This document shows, piece after piece, positions 1 to 11,830 of a stretch of 64,000 nucleotides of DNA. The notes under the pieces were generated by a model. The model worked only from the letters and a program-made list of their open reading frames with translations, did no database searches and was not told the origin of the DNA. How positions within the stretch are numbered: position 1 is the stretch's first letter; each line of letters opens with the position of its first letter. A program made the translations under genes and the position numbers. Location: positions 4,893,505 to 4,957,504 of the forward strand of contig PTFA01000024.1 in assembly GCA_003342895.1 (NCBI GenBank). Reading direction: 5' to 3'. This stretch comes from Casuarius casuarius. Taxonomy: Eukaryota; Chordata; Aves; Casuariiformes; Casuariidae.

Positions 1-242
1 ATTTTAGGACTTCCCTGTGTGTTTAGGCTTGCAATTTAAAACCAAGAAAAAAAAATTGTAACTACTGTTATTGTCACAAAGGGATTTCAGATTATGAAGT
101 TACTGTTCACATTTGTCTGCTTCTTTAACACCAAACATTATTAGCCCTGCTTTGATGCACATTACAGTTTTTAGCAAATTTTAATCCCTTCTGGGTTTCC
201 ATATGTGTACGAATGAAATTTATAGTATCGGAATTCAGAAAC

Positions 243-1222
243 AGGTTTAGGATTGCAACCAGAAAGGATAGCAGCAGTGGGTTGGGGAGCACCAAATGGT
301 TATTTTTAAAAATAGGACTGATAGAGTCTTTGGATGAAATTTAGGAATAGGCCAAGATTACATAGGGAGAATGAGTTAAGAGTCTGCACTGAATTTGAAA
401 GGGACAGCATGTGTGGTTTAGGGCTGGGAATCAAGTGGCTATGTTTAGAAATGGGGCTGTCACCCAAAGCTTTGACTGAGGTTAGAGCCAAGAACACCAT
501 GAGGGCTTGCAGGCACTAAGACAGAGATTAGTACTGAATCTAAAAGGGAACACTAGCTGAAGACTGCTGAGAGTAAAACCCTAGCCAAGACAGGCTCCCT
601 GTTTACATTCGCAGGGATGTGTTGGGGGAAGAAAGGGGTTGAAAGAGGCTCCTAGGGTGAAGCTACACATCTACAGGCATACTTGATGGGATCACCAAGT
701 AAGCTATTGTTTAGCTAAGAAAGGCCAGTAGCATTAAGGCTGAATCCTGACAAGGGTGAAAGGAGCAGTAGTGCCACCAGAATGCCTAGGCTACATTTAT
801 ACCACATGTTGAGTGGGGTCACCCAACACAGCCGTGGTGTGGGACAACACTGAGGTTACAGAGGTCCTGGCACAGGACCGACTAAGTCAGTGGGCACAAG
901 GGTTCCAAGATGGCATGAGTTCAGCCAGATGCCTGTGTTTATACTGGGGACATTTGTTGCTGAGCTAAAATGAATGCTAAGTTTAGAGCTGTCAGGAGCT
1001 GATTTTCTGGGAACAAAGCCTAGGAGAAGTACCAAAGTAGGCCACCTGGGTATTTCTACTGGTAAGGACAGAAGGGGTTGGACTCAGATGGACAGGGGCT
1101 AATAAGCTTAGGTTAGGCTCGGGCCCAACGGATTATGCTGCAGGTTGACTGCCTCAGGGGTCACGTGAGCATTAACGTATCCTTTGACTAGACCTCCAGT
1201 TAAGGTTAGGATTGCATACAGA
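243..1222. repeat. G-skewed degenerate repeat-like block
   Basis: Roughly 1 kb whose plus strand is visibly rich in GG and AGG and poor in CC compared with its surroundings. Related short motifs recur at irregular spacing: TTTAGGATTGCA near 247, TTTAGGGCTGGGAAT near 418, GAGGTTAGAGCCAAG near 478, GAGGTTACAGAGG near 851 and CTTAGGTTAGGC near 1109. The two ends resemble each other: 243-262 and 1202-1221 agree at about 16 of 20 positions around a shared TTAGGATTGCA core. This suggests a decayed tandem repeat or minisatellite. No gene is visible. I cannot name a family, and it may simply be a compositional anomaly. Confidence 0.35.
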
Positions 1223-1954
1223 GTCAAGCAGAAGTATTGGTTTCATTTTTTTGTACAGTGCTTCAGTGTTCCCATTTGTCAAGAACCTCATGTCAAGGTA
1301 GAAAGGCCTGTTATCTGTCCTGTATGGAGAATTTCAGCATTTTTAGACACTATTCTCTCATCATTTGCAGCTTACATTTCCTGTGCAAGTATTTCATAAA
1401 AGGTACTGCAACATTTTATCTGAAAATAACATACTTCCACCGGCAAATCACTGCTTCAGCTTGATCTGATTCTGTCCCGTTGTAATTACAGACAAGAGCT
1501 TCAAGTGCTTTCTTCAAGCCTGCCGTGACAATATTAGCTCAAATGTCAAAAACACAGATGAACAAAATAATCAGGAATAGCTGAAGATTTGATCTATTAA
1601 ATCCGGTACTTCTACTACAGCAGCTGCTCATTTTTCTCTAGAATATTGCTAGTTATGTCATTCTCCAACCACCCAGCATTTCCTATGTAATGAAACATGG
1701 AAAGCAAAATACCTGTAAATTGCTGCTAGCACCTGGAGATCAATGCCTTGGCAGCTGCCATTAAATATGTCTATAAAACTGAGGCTTCCCCTTTTCTTCT
1801 CGTCTCTTCTCCACAGACAGACACGTACATGTTTGTGTTTCTGATAGTTTCTGGTTTGCATTTGAATCCTCCTTTTAATCCCTTCTCAACAACACAGATC
1901 CAGTATTTGCAAGCTATGGGAACAAAACATAACATTTTTTTCATGCCACGTTTA
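1223..1954. other. Unique non-coding sequence, possible conserved element 1320-1580
   Basis: No gene, RNA or repeat is recognised. The part from about 1320 to 1580 has balanced composition, few simple runs and TF-like words (GTAATTAC near 1480, CAATATTAG near 1527), the texture often seen in conserved non-coding elements. Conservation was not tested. Two overlapping short open frames (1184-1399, 1237-1464) in different frames have no domain features and are not called as genes. Confidence 0.25.
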
Positions 1955-2037
1955 TAATTACTGATGCTAGCATAACTCCACTGACCTCACCGATATGCCA
2001 TGTGAATTACTGCTGTATAAGAGGAGATTCAGGCCCT
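1955..2037. mobile_element. MITE-like relic, short palindromic DNA element
   Basis: The segment carries the phrases AACTCCACTGACCTCA (near 1972) and GAGGAGATTCAGGCCC (near 2022). These resemble the widespread sauropsid element whose copies contain AACTCCATTGACTTCA, a TTTACACCAGTGTAA-type centre and a terminal CAGAATCAGGCCC. The match is from memory of the family pattern and the copy is clearly diverged. Such short internally palindromic repeats are usually non-autonomous DNA transposons. It carries no coding capacity. Confidence 0.5.
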
Positions 2038-3019
2038 TTATTCTTTACACCTTAATAAAGAATAAAAATATGAATACAGTAAGTATTAATGGTGGAAAGT
2101 AATAAAAACTGTTTAAATGCAGGTCATCAAATCCTAGCATATGCTTCTCTTCAGCATCTGTTGCCAGGTTGAGTTTCATCCCTAGCGATGCTTGGGATAG
2201 ATTGCAAGGTAGTCTGGTTACTGAATAGGGACTTTTTTTGTGTCTAGCCAACAGCTGGTAACTATTGCAAAAGACGACAGTTTCCAACTACAGATGACAA
2301 GCTTACATCATGTATATTTTAAGAGGATTTCAAAATCTAAGAAATCAGTATTACAATAGTGTCCCATAGCATACGCATGTAAGCAATCAATAGGTCACTA
2401 ACAGATGAACACTCAAGAACACAAACACATTTCCTGAGACAAGTCAGTGCTTTGCAGCTAAGCTGGTATGCACCAAAAAGTACACAAAGTTTCTCCACAG
2501 AAACAGAAAAAAAAATCATTTTTTTTAACCCCTTACCTAGAGATGGAATCTCCAGTAGTTCTAAGAGGCATTTAGTAACAGAGGAGCCATTTTTCAGCTT
2601 AGAGGACTTGAGAAACCTGGTTACATTTTGCTGATGCATAACTTCTTATAGTCTCCTTTAACATTATCTTAATGTGGTCCAAACCATTTCCTGGACCACA
2701 GATATTAGCCACAAAGATAGAAACAATAGTACTAACTTTCCTCACAGGTTAGTCATTCCTCCTACTTTTATCTGGTCTCCACCACTGAAAGGTTAATTGC
2801 ATATTGTGGAGCACCAGATGACCACAGCCACTGTAACAGAAGGGGGCACAAGCACAGCACCGATGCACACAATTCTGGAGTCTTTCAGCCTTCGGGATAG
2901 CCCCAACATTTATATGTGGTTTTTATTTTGGCTTATGTTTAAAGATGACAGTGAACATCCACTGAGAAAAACTTCCCAAATGACCCACATGAAGGTTTGA
3001 TACCACACATTTTTGGAAG
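2038..3019. other. Unannotated non-coding stretch
   Basis: No gene or repeat family is recognised. It contains one small perfect inverted repeat at 2673-2700, listed separately. Short open frames on both strands (100 aa on minus at 2337-2639, 67 aa on plus at 2797-3000) lack any domain, coiled coil or signal features and are treated as chance. Confidence 0.6.
2673..2700. repeat. Inverted repeat, 9-bp arms
   Basis: TGTGGTCCA at 2673-2681 pairs perfectly with TGGACCACA at 2692-2700 across a 10-base loop. Note that the TGTGGT core is also the RUNX binding core, so the two arms form an inverted pair of RUNX-like sites. It may equally be a chance hairpin. Confidence 0.5.
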
Positions 3020-3300
3020 GATGAGATAGCGGTTACTCAAATTAATTTGCAGCCGTAAACACGATGGTTCTGAAGTGTTTGATTCATTTCCAGCTACCCC
3101 AATTTTTTTTTTTGTGTGTGTTTTATTTCTTTCCAGAGATGTTGTATTGGATTACTGCTGCCCAATTATCATTGTCAGTCCATTTGTAGTGTAATCCTTA
3201 GAGCCTCAATTACATGCTACTGTGCTAGTTAATTTGCTGCCCGGTTCCCATATGTTAAAAAAGTAAAATGAGACTCATGTTACCACCTTCTCACCATTAC
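3020..3300. promoter_or_regulatory. Candidate conserved non-coding element
   Basis: This block has enhancer-like texture. It contains an OTX/PITX-type core in both orientations (GGATTA near 3149, TAATCC near 3193), ATTAATTTG near 3041 and GTTAATTTGCTGCCC near 3228. A long T/TG-rich pyrimidine tract ending in TTTCTTTCCAG at 3126-3136 resembles a vertebrate splice acceptor. The following sequence is open in two frames for 18 or more codons but encodes nothing recognisable. Regulatory function and conservation are inferred, not shown. Confidence 0.3.
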
Positions 3301-6300
3301 ATGCTTACCAAACAGCTCCTAGAACCACAACCAGACATGCAAATTAAGCTTTTTAAAATAGTAGCATCTTTGCCAGCCACTATCTCAGGTATCATTCCAG
3401 CCCCATCCAGCCCATATCACAGTCACTCAAACAGAAGATAGGCATCTACGCTTGAGTGCTCTTACTTGCTTGCAATTATTGTAGTCAGAAATAGTCAAAA
3501 TTCTCTTCCTTCATTCAATAACAAACAATGGCAACTATATATTCAGTTACAATGAAAGCCTAAACCTTCGAGGCAAATTAAAAATTTGTGCAGCTGGTAG
3601 CTACAATTTGCATTTTTGGTAACACAAGCGTTTTGCCTTGTTTTCCTCAGCTGTGCTGTGGGCTGTGCTATTTGGGAGTGGCAAACCTTGTGGCCACCAC
3701 GCAGTCAGTCTGTCTGCTTCTCAAGCAATCTGTCAGTCCCATTTCAGTCACCGGGCAGGTAATTCCCAGGCCTTTAGTCGTGACATTCCTACCCCGCAGC
3801 TGCCCAAAACATTATGGCAGCGTCGCACAGTCCAGGAATCCCCTTTGATGCCTCAGGCCTAGAAAAGCAGATTCTTCATGATGCTTCCTTTCAAGCAATT
3901 TTTCTTAAAGTAGGTTATACTGAATTGAAAAAAATGTTCCAGGGATTACACAGCCACTAATCACATATTAAATAGCATGGTTTTAACTTGCTTTTTCTTC
4001 TGAAAACATTACTCAGTCATGAAGTAGCTTGCCGATTCCTTAGACAGATACATAGATGTTTGGCACAGAAGTATGAGAATAGTAGGAATTCCACAGAATT
4101 TGGAGAGAAATTTGAAAAGTTTGTTGAGAAACCTGTAGTTTCTTCCCCCCTAAGTTTTAAGGTTAGACAATAATAGAAATGGCTAAAATTTCTCATTAAA
4201 TAATTAAAGGTTTGCAAATTGGGTAAAATGTATCCTCCTTCCTAGTATTTATCATTTCCTTTTTTTAAGTGGAGGACATTTGCTAAAGATAAATGTCAGA
4301 GTAAATTTTGGAAAAATATTTCTGCTAATTAGTCAGAATTTTTAAGAGAACCTGATTTATCTGCAGACTCTTCTACTCAAAAGTGCAAGCAAAAAAGTTA
4401 TTAGCAGAAATATATTCCAAAACAAGGGATTTCAAGCAAATTTTGGACACTCATGAAATTCATGAAATTCCAAAGCCATATGCATGACTTCGAGCAGAAA
4501 GCAGACTCTTGAGCCATAGCCATCCAATTGGGAAACAGAAACTGAACACGGGAGTAATCTTTCCAATCAAAATGGCTCAAATTTCGTACATCTAAAAGGT
4601 TTAGAATGAATTATTTACAAGAAATTTATTTGCAGAAGTTACATTGAGAACAAAGATGAACAGTGAATAAATTATTAAAATAATGTCTTTGCAAATACAG
4701 TTTGCAAACTGAAAATGAGGCAAATCATTTCATATAATTCATTCCATTCTTCTGAAAATTCAGTTTTAAAATTAACTTACACACCAAATTTTTTGATATT
4801 TTTGAGGGAGTGGGTAGAGTATAATCTTTCTGCTTGTGAAAGTTTACAAACAAGCTACAAAGAAGCCAAATGGACACACAAAGTTCCCACCAAAATAAAC
4901 CAAGCCTCGGAAATTTAAGATTAGCTTCAGTTACACTCTCTAAGACTATACTTTTCAGACATTTTCTTGTCTAAATGTCAGCATTGTACACACTTACTAG
5001 ACAAACTGTCAACAGACAATAAGGGTTTGCTACAGCTGAATGTCATCTGCAAGTTGTTAGGAGTCTAATCTCACCGTCTAACAAATGTTGATGTTTTATC
5101 AAGGCAGCAGATCTATTCAAGTATGAAATCTTCCCTTTGAACACACAAAGCACAAATGAGACCCTACAGTAATAACTGTTAATATGACTTGCTTGTGCAA
5201 CAGCAATTTCAGTTGGTTTTTATACATCCACATCTGGTACCGACATTTACATTTTCTTTACTTTTAACATCCACCTGTATGAAGACTCTCTCCCTTTCAT
5301 ATTCATGGGCACTGAATGAAAAAAAGCTTTAAAAACAAAACAAGAACCATTGCAGTTCCTGAGGAAAAGAAATTAAATCTGTTGTTTTGCTTTTCAACTC
5401 TACTTCGCAACTTCAGACAAGCAGAAACAAGTGACAATTGCCGTCCGCTGAAGAGCAAAGCAGGCAAAAGCACTGCTTTTCCATAGCTCCCATTTAATTC
5501 AATGTAGATCCCTTGGGTTTTTTTTTTCATTTTTTTTCTTTTTGAAGACATCTCAGTGGTTCTCTAACACACTGGTGGTTTACTTTTCTCTTTCACACAG
5601 CTTGTTTTTAAATGAACGGCTTTTTCTTACTAACATAATGGATAAAACTCAAACCTGAATGGATTATTATTATTATTGTAAGATGGATGTATACTTACAT
5701 CACTTGGGGGAAAGGAGAGAGGAAGGAGAGGAAGATTGATGTGAAAGCAATGAATGCTGAACGGTCTCAGCATGGCAATAAGAAAACGATGATAAATTGA
5801 TATGAAATTTTTGCATTACAGCTGTGGTTCTCAGAAAACACTGAGACCATAAAACCCTCTTTAATATACAAAAAAAGATATTTTTCATCAGGAAGAAAAA
5901 GCCAGGGTAAACAGAGTCACACAGTTTTTTTCTTAACCCTTTATAATGAATCTATACTAATGTAGGTCACATTCACAATTACTTTAACTAGATGAGAAAA
6001 AAAATTGCTAGTAATTTTCCATTGAATTATAACTTTAGAAATAATTATTTTAAACAGAACTTTGTTATAACTGTAAATTCATTTTAAAAGATCCTATCCA
6101 CTTAGAAGTTAAGTTTTTTACAGCTTTATAGAGACACTTATATACTTAAAATATCATAACCTTTGCTATTAAAATTTCTTCCTGCAACTAATCTCTTCCC
6201 ATTTTCCCACCTCTGTAATTGATCCTGTTTTTTTCTTTGCTTTATTGCAATTTTATGGCTTAATTCTCTCTCTCTAGTTTTTTTTTCCTATGAGCCATCT

Positions 6301-6984
6301 TTCTCCTATAGTTTCTACCTTCACTTGCTGGGGTAGTTTTTTTCCTTTTAAATTATCATTGGAGAAAAAGAGTCAATAAATGAGTCTAAATTTAAAATAT
6401 TTTATTTACTCTAGATAGCTGAAGTTGGAAAAACACTTTATTTGAACACTCATTAGCCTTTTGCTCCTGAATTCCTTTTTCCCATTTAATTGCTTTTTCT
6501 CCTGTAGTTAAGTCACATTCTAGGCTCAGACTTACCAAAAAACTAATTTATTTCTATTAGATTCATATAGGCACAAGGTCAGTATGAAGTTCCTATAAGA
6601 TTTTTCACTTCACATTGAGATCACTATGCCTGTAGACACACGTTGTGTAAAACGGTTTAGTACTTCCTTGAATTATTTTAGTATATGGTCTAATTTGGAG
6701 GAGTAGGAAAAAAATTATTTAACAGAGGAAATGGCCACAGTATCTTACAAAAGAGAACTGCTGCAACAAATAGGAGATTAAAATCTTACTATTTTCATAA
6801 TTAAATTTATCCATATTTACTCCTAATAATTTTTTTTAAGAGAATAGATTAATATTCTAAAATGAAACGTCTGTTCCATGCAAGTAACCATAGACTGTGA
6901 TCAGAGATACTTTCAGACCTTTGTGAGCATTTAAGAGACTTTCAAGTGTCTCCAAATATATTAAATTTGGCCAAAGTCAAATAC
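3301..6984. other. Long unannotated non-coding stretch
   Basis: AT-rich sequence with no gene, RNA or repeat family that I recognise. Minor items are a two-copy tandem of TCATGAAAT at 4451-4469, a short ATT repeat near 5662-5677, T runs near 5519-5540, and a pyrimidine-rich segment 6180-6360. Open frames of 60 to 86 codons occur on both strands without supporting features. Confidence 0.6.
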
Positions 6985-7262
6985 ACAAATCATCCTGTCT
7001 CAAATTTTAGGTCTAGTCCTAGAATCATCTCCTCCTATGGTTTCTTCCATGAATTTATCATCTTAATCTTGGGACAATTTAAGGTCCCCATTACTCTATT
7101 TTAAAAGCCATTCGAGAACTTCACTCCTCTGATAGTTAGAAAACTTCTAATGCCCGGGCTATATTCCCTTACCACAAATTACTACTTTAATGTACTTACA
7201 GAATAATGGTATCTCCCATCACTTTCATTCTCCTAGACTTCGATTAGGATAGCAATTCTGAG
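6985..7262 (-). mobile_element. CR1/L3-type LINE relic, 3' portion
   Basis: The plus strand around 7100-7160 reads AAGCCATTCGAGAACTTCAC, then CTCCTCTGATAGTTAGAAAA, closely resembling the antisense of the 3' part of reptile/bird CR1 elements (the family phrase around GGTTAGAAACCTTCTTCTAATTT). The element therefore lies on the minus strand. This is the C-terminal/3' end part usually kept in 5'-truncated CR1 copies. It is heavily mutated with no open frame left. It could be the 3' end of the same insertion as the relic at 9766-11830, split by about 2.5 kb of other sequence. Confidence 0.6.
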
Positions 7263-9765
7263 CTCCACAAATTGCTGACAGAATCAAGTAATCAAGGAAC
7301 TTTTATGCACTACAAATACTCTCAACAGCACAAGGCTTCAGTGTTCTCAGGAATGATGGCTGTTAAACTTCTTCACCAAATAGTCACTGGAATACATGTT
7401 TTGGACATATTTTGTTAATAAGCAAGGACCTTGCAAGAACATTGCTTGAAAAATGCTCTCAGATCAAGATATCTTGATGATTCATATCGTTTTAAACAGC
7501 AAGACAGACAAATACAGAACTAACTATATGTAAAGTTTAGTTATTCATATTATTATAATTATACTAAATAAGATACAATTTTGATAAATTAAGGAAATCA
7601 TTCTGTGAGAATGACTGAACTGAACAGTTCAAGAGATCTGAATGTAAAGCAGCAGCATTGGACCCTGCCTCCTAAGAAAAGGGAGGGGACTGGCTGGTAT
7701 GCAACACGGGCCTCTCTAGGTGAACCACCGCTTTGAACAAAATAGCAAGAATAAATAGAGGCTGTAAAATAAATGAAGAAAGTGGTTGGCAGTAAGGAAA
7801 CTGCACGCAGACAAAAGGCCATTCCAGCTAGATCTTGCTGAGAACAATTTTTTTTTTTTTTTTTTTTTTTTAATTGCAAGACTCTTCATGCAGGCAAGCG
7901 CAAAAAAAAGTAGAAAAAGTAGAACCACTCCACATTGACATATGGGTAAATACAAGATAATTAACCTTAATTTTCATTAGGAAGGTAGGACAGGACAGTA
8001 ATGATACACATATTAGAAAGTGTGGGAAAAAAAATGTCCACAGCTGAGATGGAAATATACTCTACTCTTCAGGGAATGTGGAAGTAAAGAGAGGAGCAGA
8101 TAACCATCATTCCAAAATACTGATTGCTGAAAAAATTACCCTGTTATATTACAAGAATAATAGCTATGAATCTCTCTGCTCTGGAGTCGATATCCAAGCA
8201 GCGAAAAATAGCGAACACAGTATTTAGTCACAAAACCAGAAAAAATGAGGAGTAGACAACTACAGACCTTTGTTTGAGCTCAGCTCTATGCAAGGTCTGA
8301 GAACAAGTTTTGAAGAAGACAGTAATCGAGGACATAGAGAAAAATGAAAAATGGTATAAATTTTTTTTTCTTTTTTAAATCAAAGATGGAGAGTGTCAGA
8401 CTAATCAAGTATCTTTTTTGATGAGATTCAACTCACTTCTTAAGCAAGCACAATGCAGGAGATAGTATCTAGACAGATCTAAGCAAGTCACTGTCTCAGG
8501 GGAATTATCCTCTGAAGTAAGGAATACAGAAATTTAACACAAAACCCACGAGATGGGTAAGAAACTGGCTAAGTATAATGAGTTACACTGAAAGGGCAGT
8601 TATTACAGGAGTAATACAGGAATCATTTTGGAGAATTTTCCTGGTTTCACCAGTTGCTTTCTTGCAATTTGTGCATACAAAATCTGTAGATGCCAAAGTC
8701 AGGAGACACTATCAGTGCTGAAAAGAGAGCAGAGTTTGATGGTCCTGTACAGTAATAGAACTGGAATGAAATATGAACACACAGCTTAAGAACTGTGGTC
8801 TTTGGGACCAGTGACAAGACCTGTATCTTTTTGTTCTGTCGTCTTAGTTGCTTTTTCTTGCTCCACTTTCTATTGTGCCTCCTTTCCCCTCCATGATTGA
8901 TTAATCCTGCCCCCTTTCTCGTACTGACAAGACACCTGCTGGGAGGAAGCACTTTTTTGGGAGACTAAGTTTTCATCACTGAGCAGGGAATCTGGGCTTG
9001 TATCTGAGTTGTCCTGGTAGCACTTGCTGTGGAGAGACGCAGGTTGTGATGACAGCTCTAATTTTTCCTAAAGATTTCTAGTCCCGTAACAAAGAGGTGC
9101 TTATGCTTGTCCATGGCTTCCATCGAGCTTTCCTTAGGGAAACATGGTGAGCCCTTGAGCACTTCCATTTCTCCTACCCATGTGTATAGCTGGGATATGA
9201 CAGTTCCCAAGTTCAAGCTAAAAAAAAAATCAATGTGTGAGGCAGACACACTTACTAAGTTCTTTCAAGTTATTGCTATTGGTAGGTTTGGCTGACAACA
9301 GAAGAAGAGAGGAAACTCCACAGTAAAACAGGAGCTTTCTCAGCATCATCTCCACAAGCTGTATGTCACCACTGCACAGTTTTAATGGAGCTGAATCAAC
9401 AGAGCTTTCTTGTTCCACACCTATACCTTTCACATTTTTAAACAGCAGTAACTATCGAGAAATGCAGTTCAGTGGAATCTGTGCCATATTACAGCAAAGC
9501 TTGATATAACGTATGATCCACAGGCATGAAGAATTTAGGACTGTGTGCCCTTGCCTTCCACTCCTGCCGTGACACTGCCCAGGCAGGAGGCAGGCTTCCA
9601 TTTTGCCCCCATAAAGTGAATAATTTAAGTCAGCATAACCACACCCCTGGTTATTCTCCCTGCTTAAGTGTACTACCACAGACCTTAAGGAACAGCATCT
9701 ATTTCTTTCAGGCCATACATGAACTTTTCCAGAATCATTCTGATTTACGTGCCTACCATCCAGCA
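7263..9765. other. Unannotated non-coding stretch
   Basis: No gene or known repeat is recognised. A 24-base T run lies at 7848-7871. Several open frames of about 60 to 104 codons (for example minus 8647-8952 and minus 9452-9766) have no domain, signal peptide or family resemblance and are read as chance. Confidence 0.55.
7848..7871. repeat. Poly-T tract (24)
   Basis: An uninterrupted run of 24 T. It could be the A-tail of an old retrocopy on the minus strand, but no body, polyadenylation signal or target-site duplication is evident next to it. Confidence 0.9.
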
Positions 9766-11830
9766 TATCTCAGTTCTTTCTGGTAAATGTCGTCTATAAA
9801 TTTAATATGAATAATCTCTCTCTGTCGTCATCCAAGTCATTCATTAAAATACTGATAGTAAGAGACAAGGACCCCACAGAACTCAAGTTAATACGTCCTT
9901 CCCTTTTAACAAGGGACCATTAATAACCACTTTCTGGTATGATTTTCCAGCCAGGTTTTCAACCCACCGTATAATACTGTCACCTCTGGAGAACACCATA
10001 TGAGGCAACATCAAAAGCCTTCCCAAAGTCAAGAAATAGGACATCTCTGTATGTAAGCCTGTTAGAAGAAACTGACATAAAATTACTTATTCCTGTTGCT
10101 TATAAATCCTTTATTTAAAGTCAGTTGTGTATTTTGTTTGGAATCTGAAATCAACTACTCTGTAATTCACAATCTTCCTTTTCTTCTTTTTAAAGTAGGT
10201 ATTACATTTACTCTTTCCTGGTCTTACATGTCCTCCCTGTGTTCTCAAAGATAACAGTTTTTATCTGTTAGATTTTTCCAAATCATTGGGCCTGATGAAC
10301 TTTGTCTTGCACTTTAAAAGAACCATCTGATGAAATCAAAGTACTCTCACCTGTATTTCCCTAGTCAAGGCTAAAATGTTATTCCTGCTTTGCTAGTATT
10401 AGTTACAATAGTCATCTGACTAGCTGACCTTTTCAGTGAAGATGGACTCAATTAGAAAAAGGCATTAAGCACTCTAGCTTCCTCTCAATCATTTGCTGAT
10501 AGCTTATACATTCTACTGATTAGCAGACCAATACTGTGTTTGGTCTCCCTCTTACTACTAAAGTATGTATAGAATGAATTATTGGATTTTTTTTTTTGTA
10601 CTCCTGATTCGTTGCATCTCTTTTCATGCCTCAGATTTTCTTATTTTGCTCGTATATTCTCATCTTGTCATATGTTTTCTTAGTAATCTAAACTGGTTTC
10701 CTCTTCTTGTATGCTTCCTTTTTGTGTTTAAAGTAAATGAGTTTGAGTAAGGTAAATAGTCCACAAGTTAGTCACATCAGCCTCTTATCACATTGCCTGT
10801 CTTCTCCCAGCTTTGGTATTGTTCATACTTCTACCCAAGGTATTATTTCTTTAAAGGATAGCACTTTTCCTTTTTTGCTTGGACCAGCTTCCCCTTAAGC
10901 CTTTCATACCAATTTTCTGACTTTCTTGAAATCTTCTTTTCTAAAATTCATGATCTTGCTATAAAGTGTTGGGTTTTTTTGAAGTTCACTCTCAACCAAC
11001 TACTTTATCTCTTGACAGTCTCAGTGTTTCTCTGGCTATTTATTGGTCTGAATCAAATCCAAAAGAAGTCCCTCCCATCCTCTTCATGCACCAGTGTATT
11101 TCTCGACCTAAAGTAACAGAAGCTTCACCAGGACAGCGCATGCCCAAATGCATGGACCTGCTGTAGAAGGCAGCCTTTCTGCATTACAGACTAGGAAGTT
11201 AAGAAGTCCCACCAGCCTCTAAGCTTTGAATGACTGTGTCCATTTCGAAATGCCTCTATCTACCAGATCTGGTTCACTTAGCAATCCATAGATCCTTTCA
11301 CCTTACTATTTCAATAAAAATCATTATTTAGCTGTTCCTTTTTATTTCCAGTGGTACGTAGGCACAGATGTGTTTGGTAACTGACCCACCACTCTCTACC
11401 TTCTCTTCTATCTTGTCATGAATAACACACTCCCACCAATTTTAGTTCCCTGTCCGGATGACTTGGTTTACACGTCTGTGGTCTTTTGTTATTCTCCTCC
11501 ACTGATCAGCTGCCTTCAACAGATTACCAAGCCAGCGTACAAAAACACTTTTCCTCTTTTATGAGGTGCCAACAACTTTTAGAGTTGTTACACGTTACTT
11601 GTGGAAGAGGCCTGTTTCTCTTCCGCAGCCATGTCTTTTTTCCAGGATGCATTTGTCCCTGCCTACATCCCGATCATCAACTGAAAAAAACTGATGAGAC
11701 GACTATACAAATCCCCGATTTCTCTAGCTGGCTCATTTCTTTATTCATAGATGTTTAAGCATGAGTCATGTCATTGAAATCCTCAAGACCAAGATGGTTC
11801 TTTATGCAATTACCTCTTCCTACAGCTCTC
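9766..11830 (-). mobile_element. CR1/L3-type LINE relic, reverse-transcriptase region
   Basis: Read on the minus strand, 9827-9841 encodes N-D-L-D-D, preceded by a degraded G-P-x-L box (plus-strand positions near 9845-9875), matching the GPVLFNIFINDLDD block of CR1-family reverse transcriptase. Higher plus-strand coordinates continue with family phrases in the expected order: CATCAAAAGCCTTCCCAAAG near 10008, TTTTTAAAGTAGGTATTACA near 10189 and GTGTTCTCAAAGATAACAG near 10239. Frameshifts and stops are abundant, so it is a dead copy. The part above about 10900 is assigned by continuity and is less certain; the outer boundary is approximate. Confidence 0.72.

Noticed and set aside
2837..2850. 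Possible fourth CTCF-like motif around AGGGGGCAC
   Set aside because: Two mismatches in the core, including the conserved first C and the Y position; weaker than the three listed.
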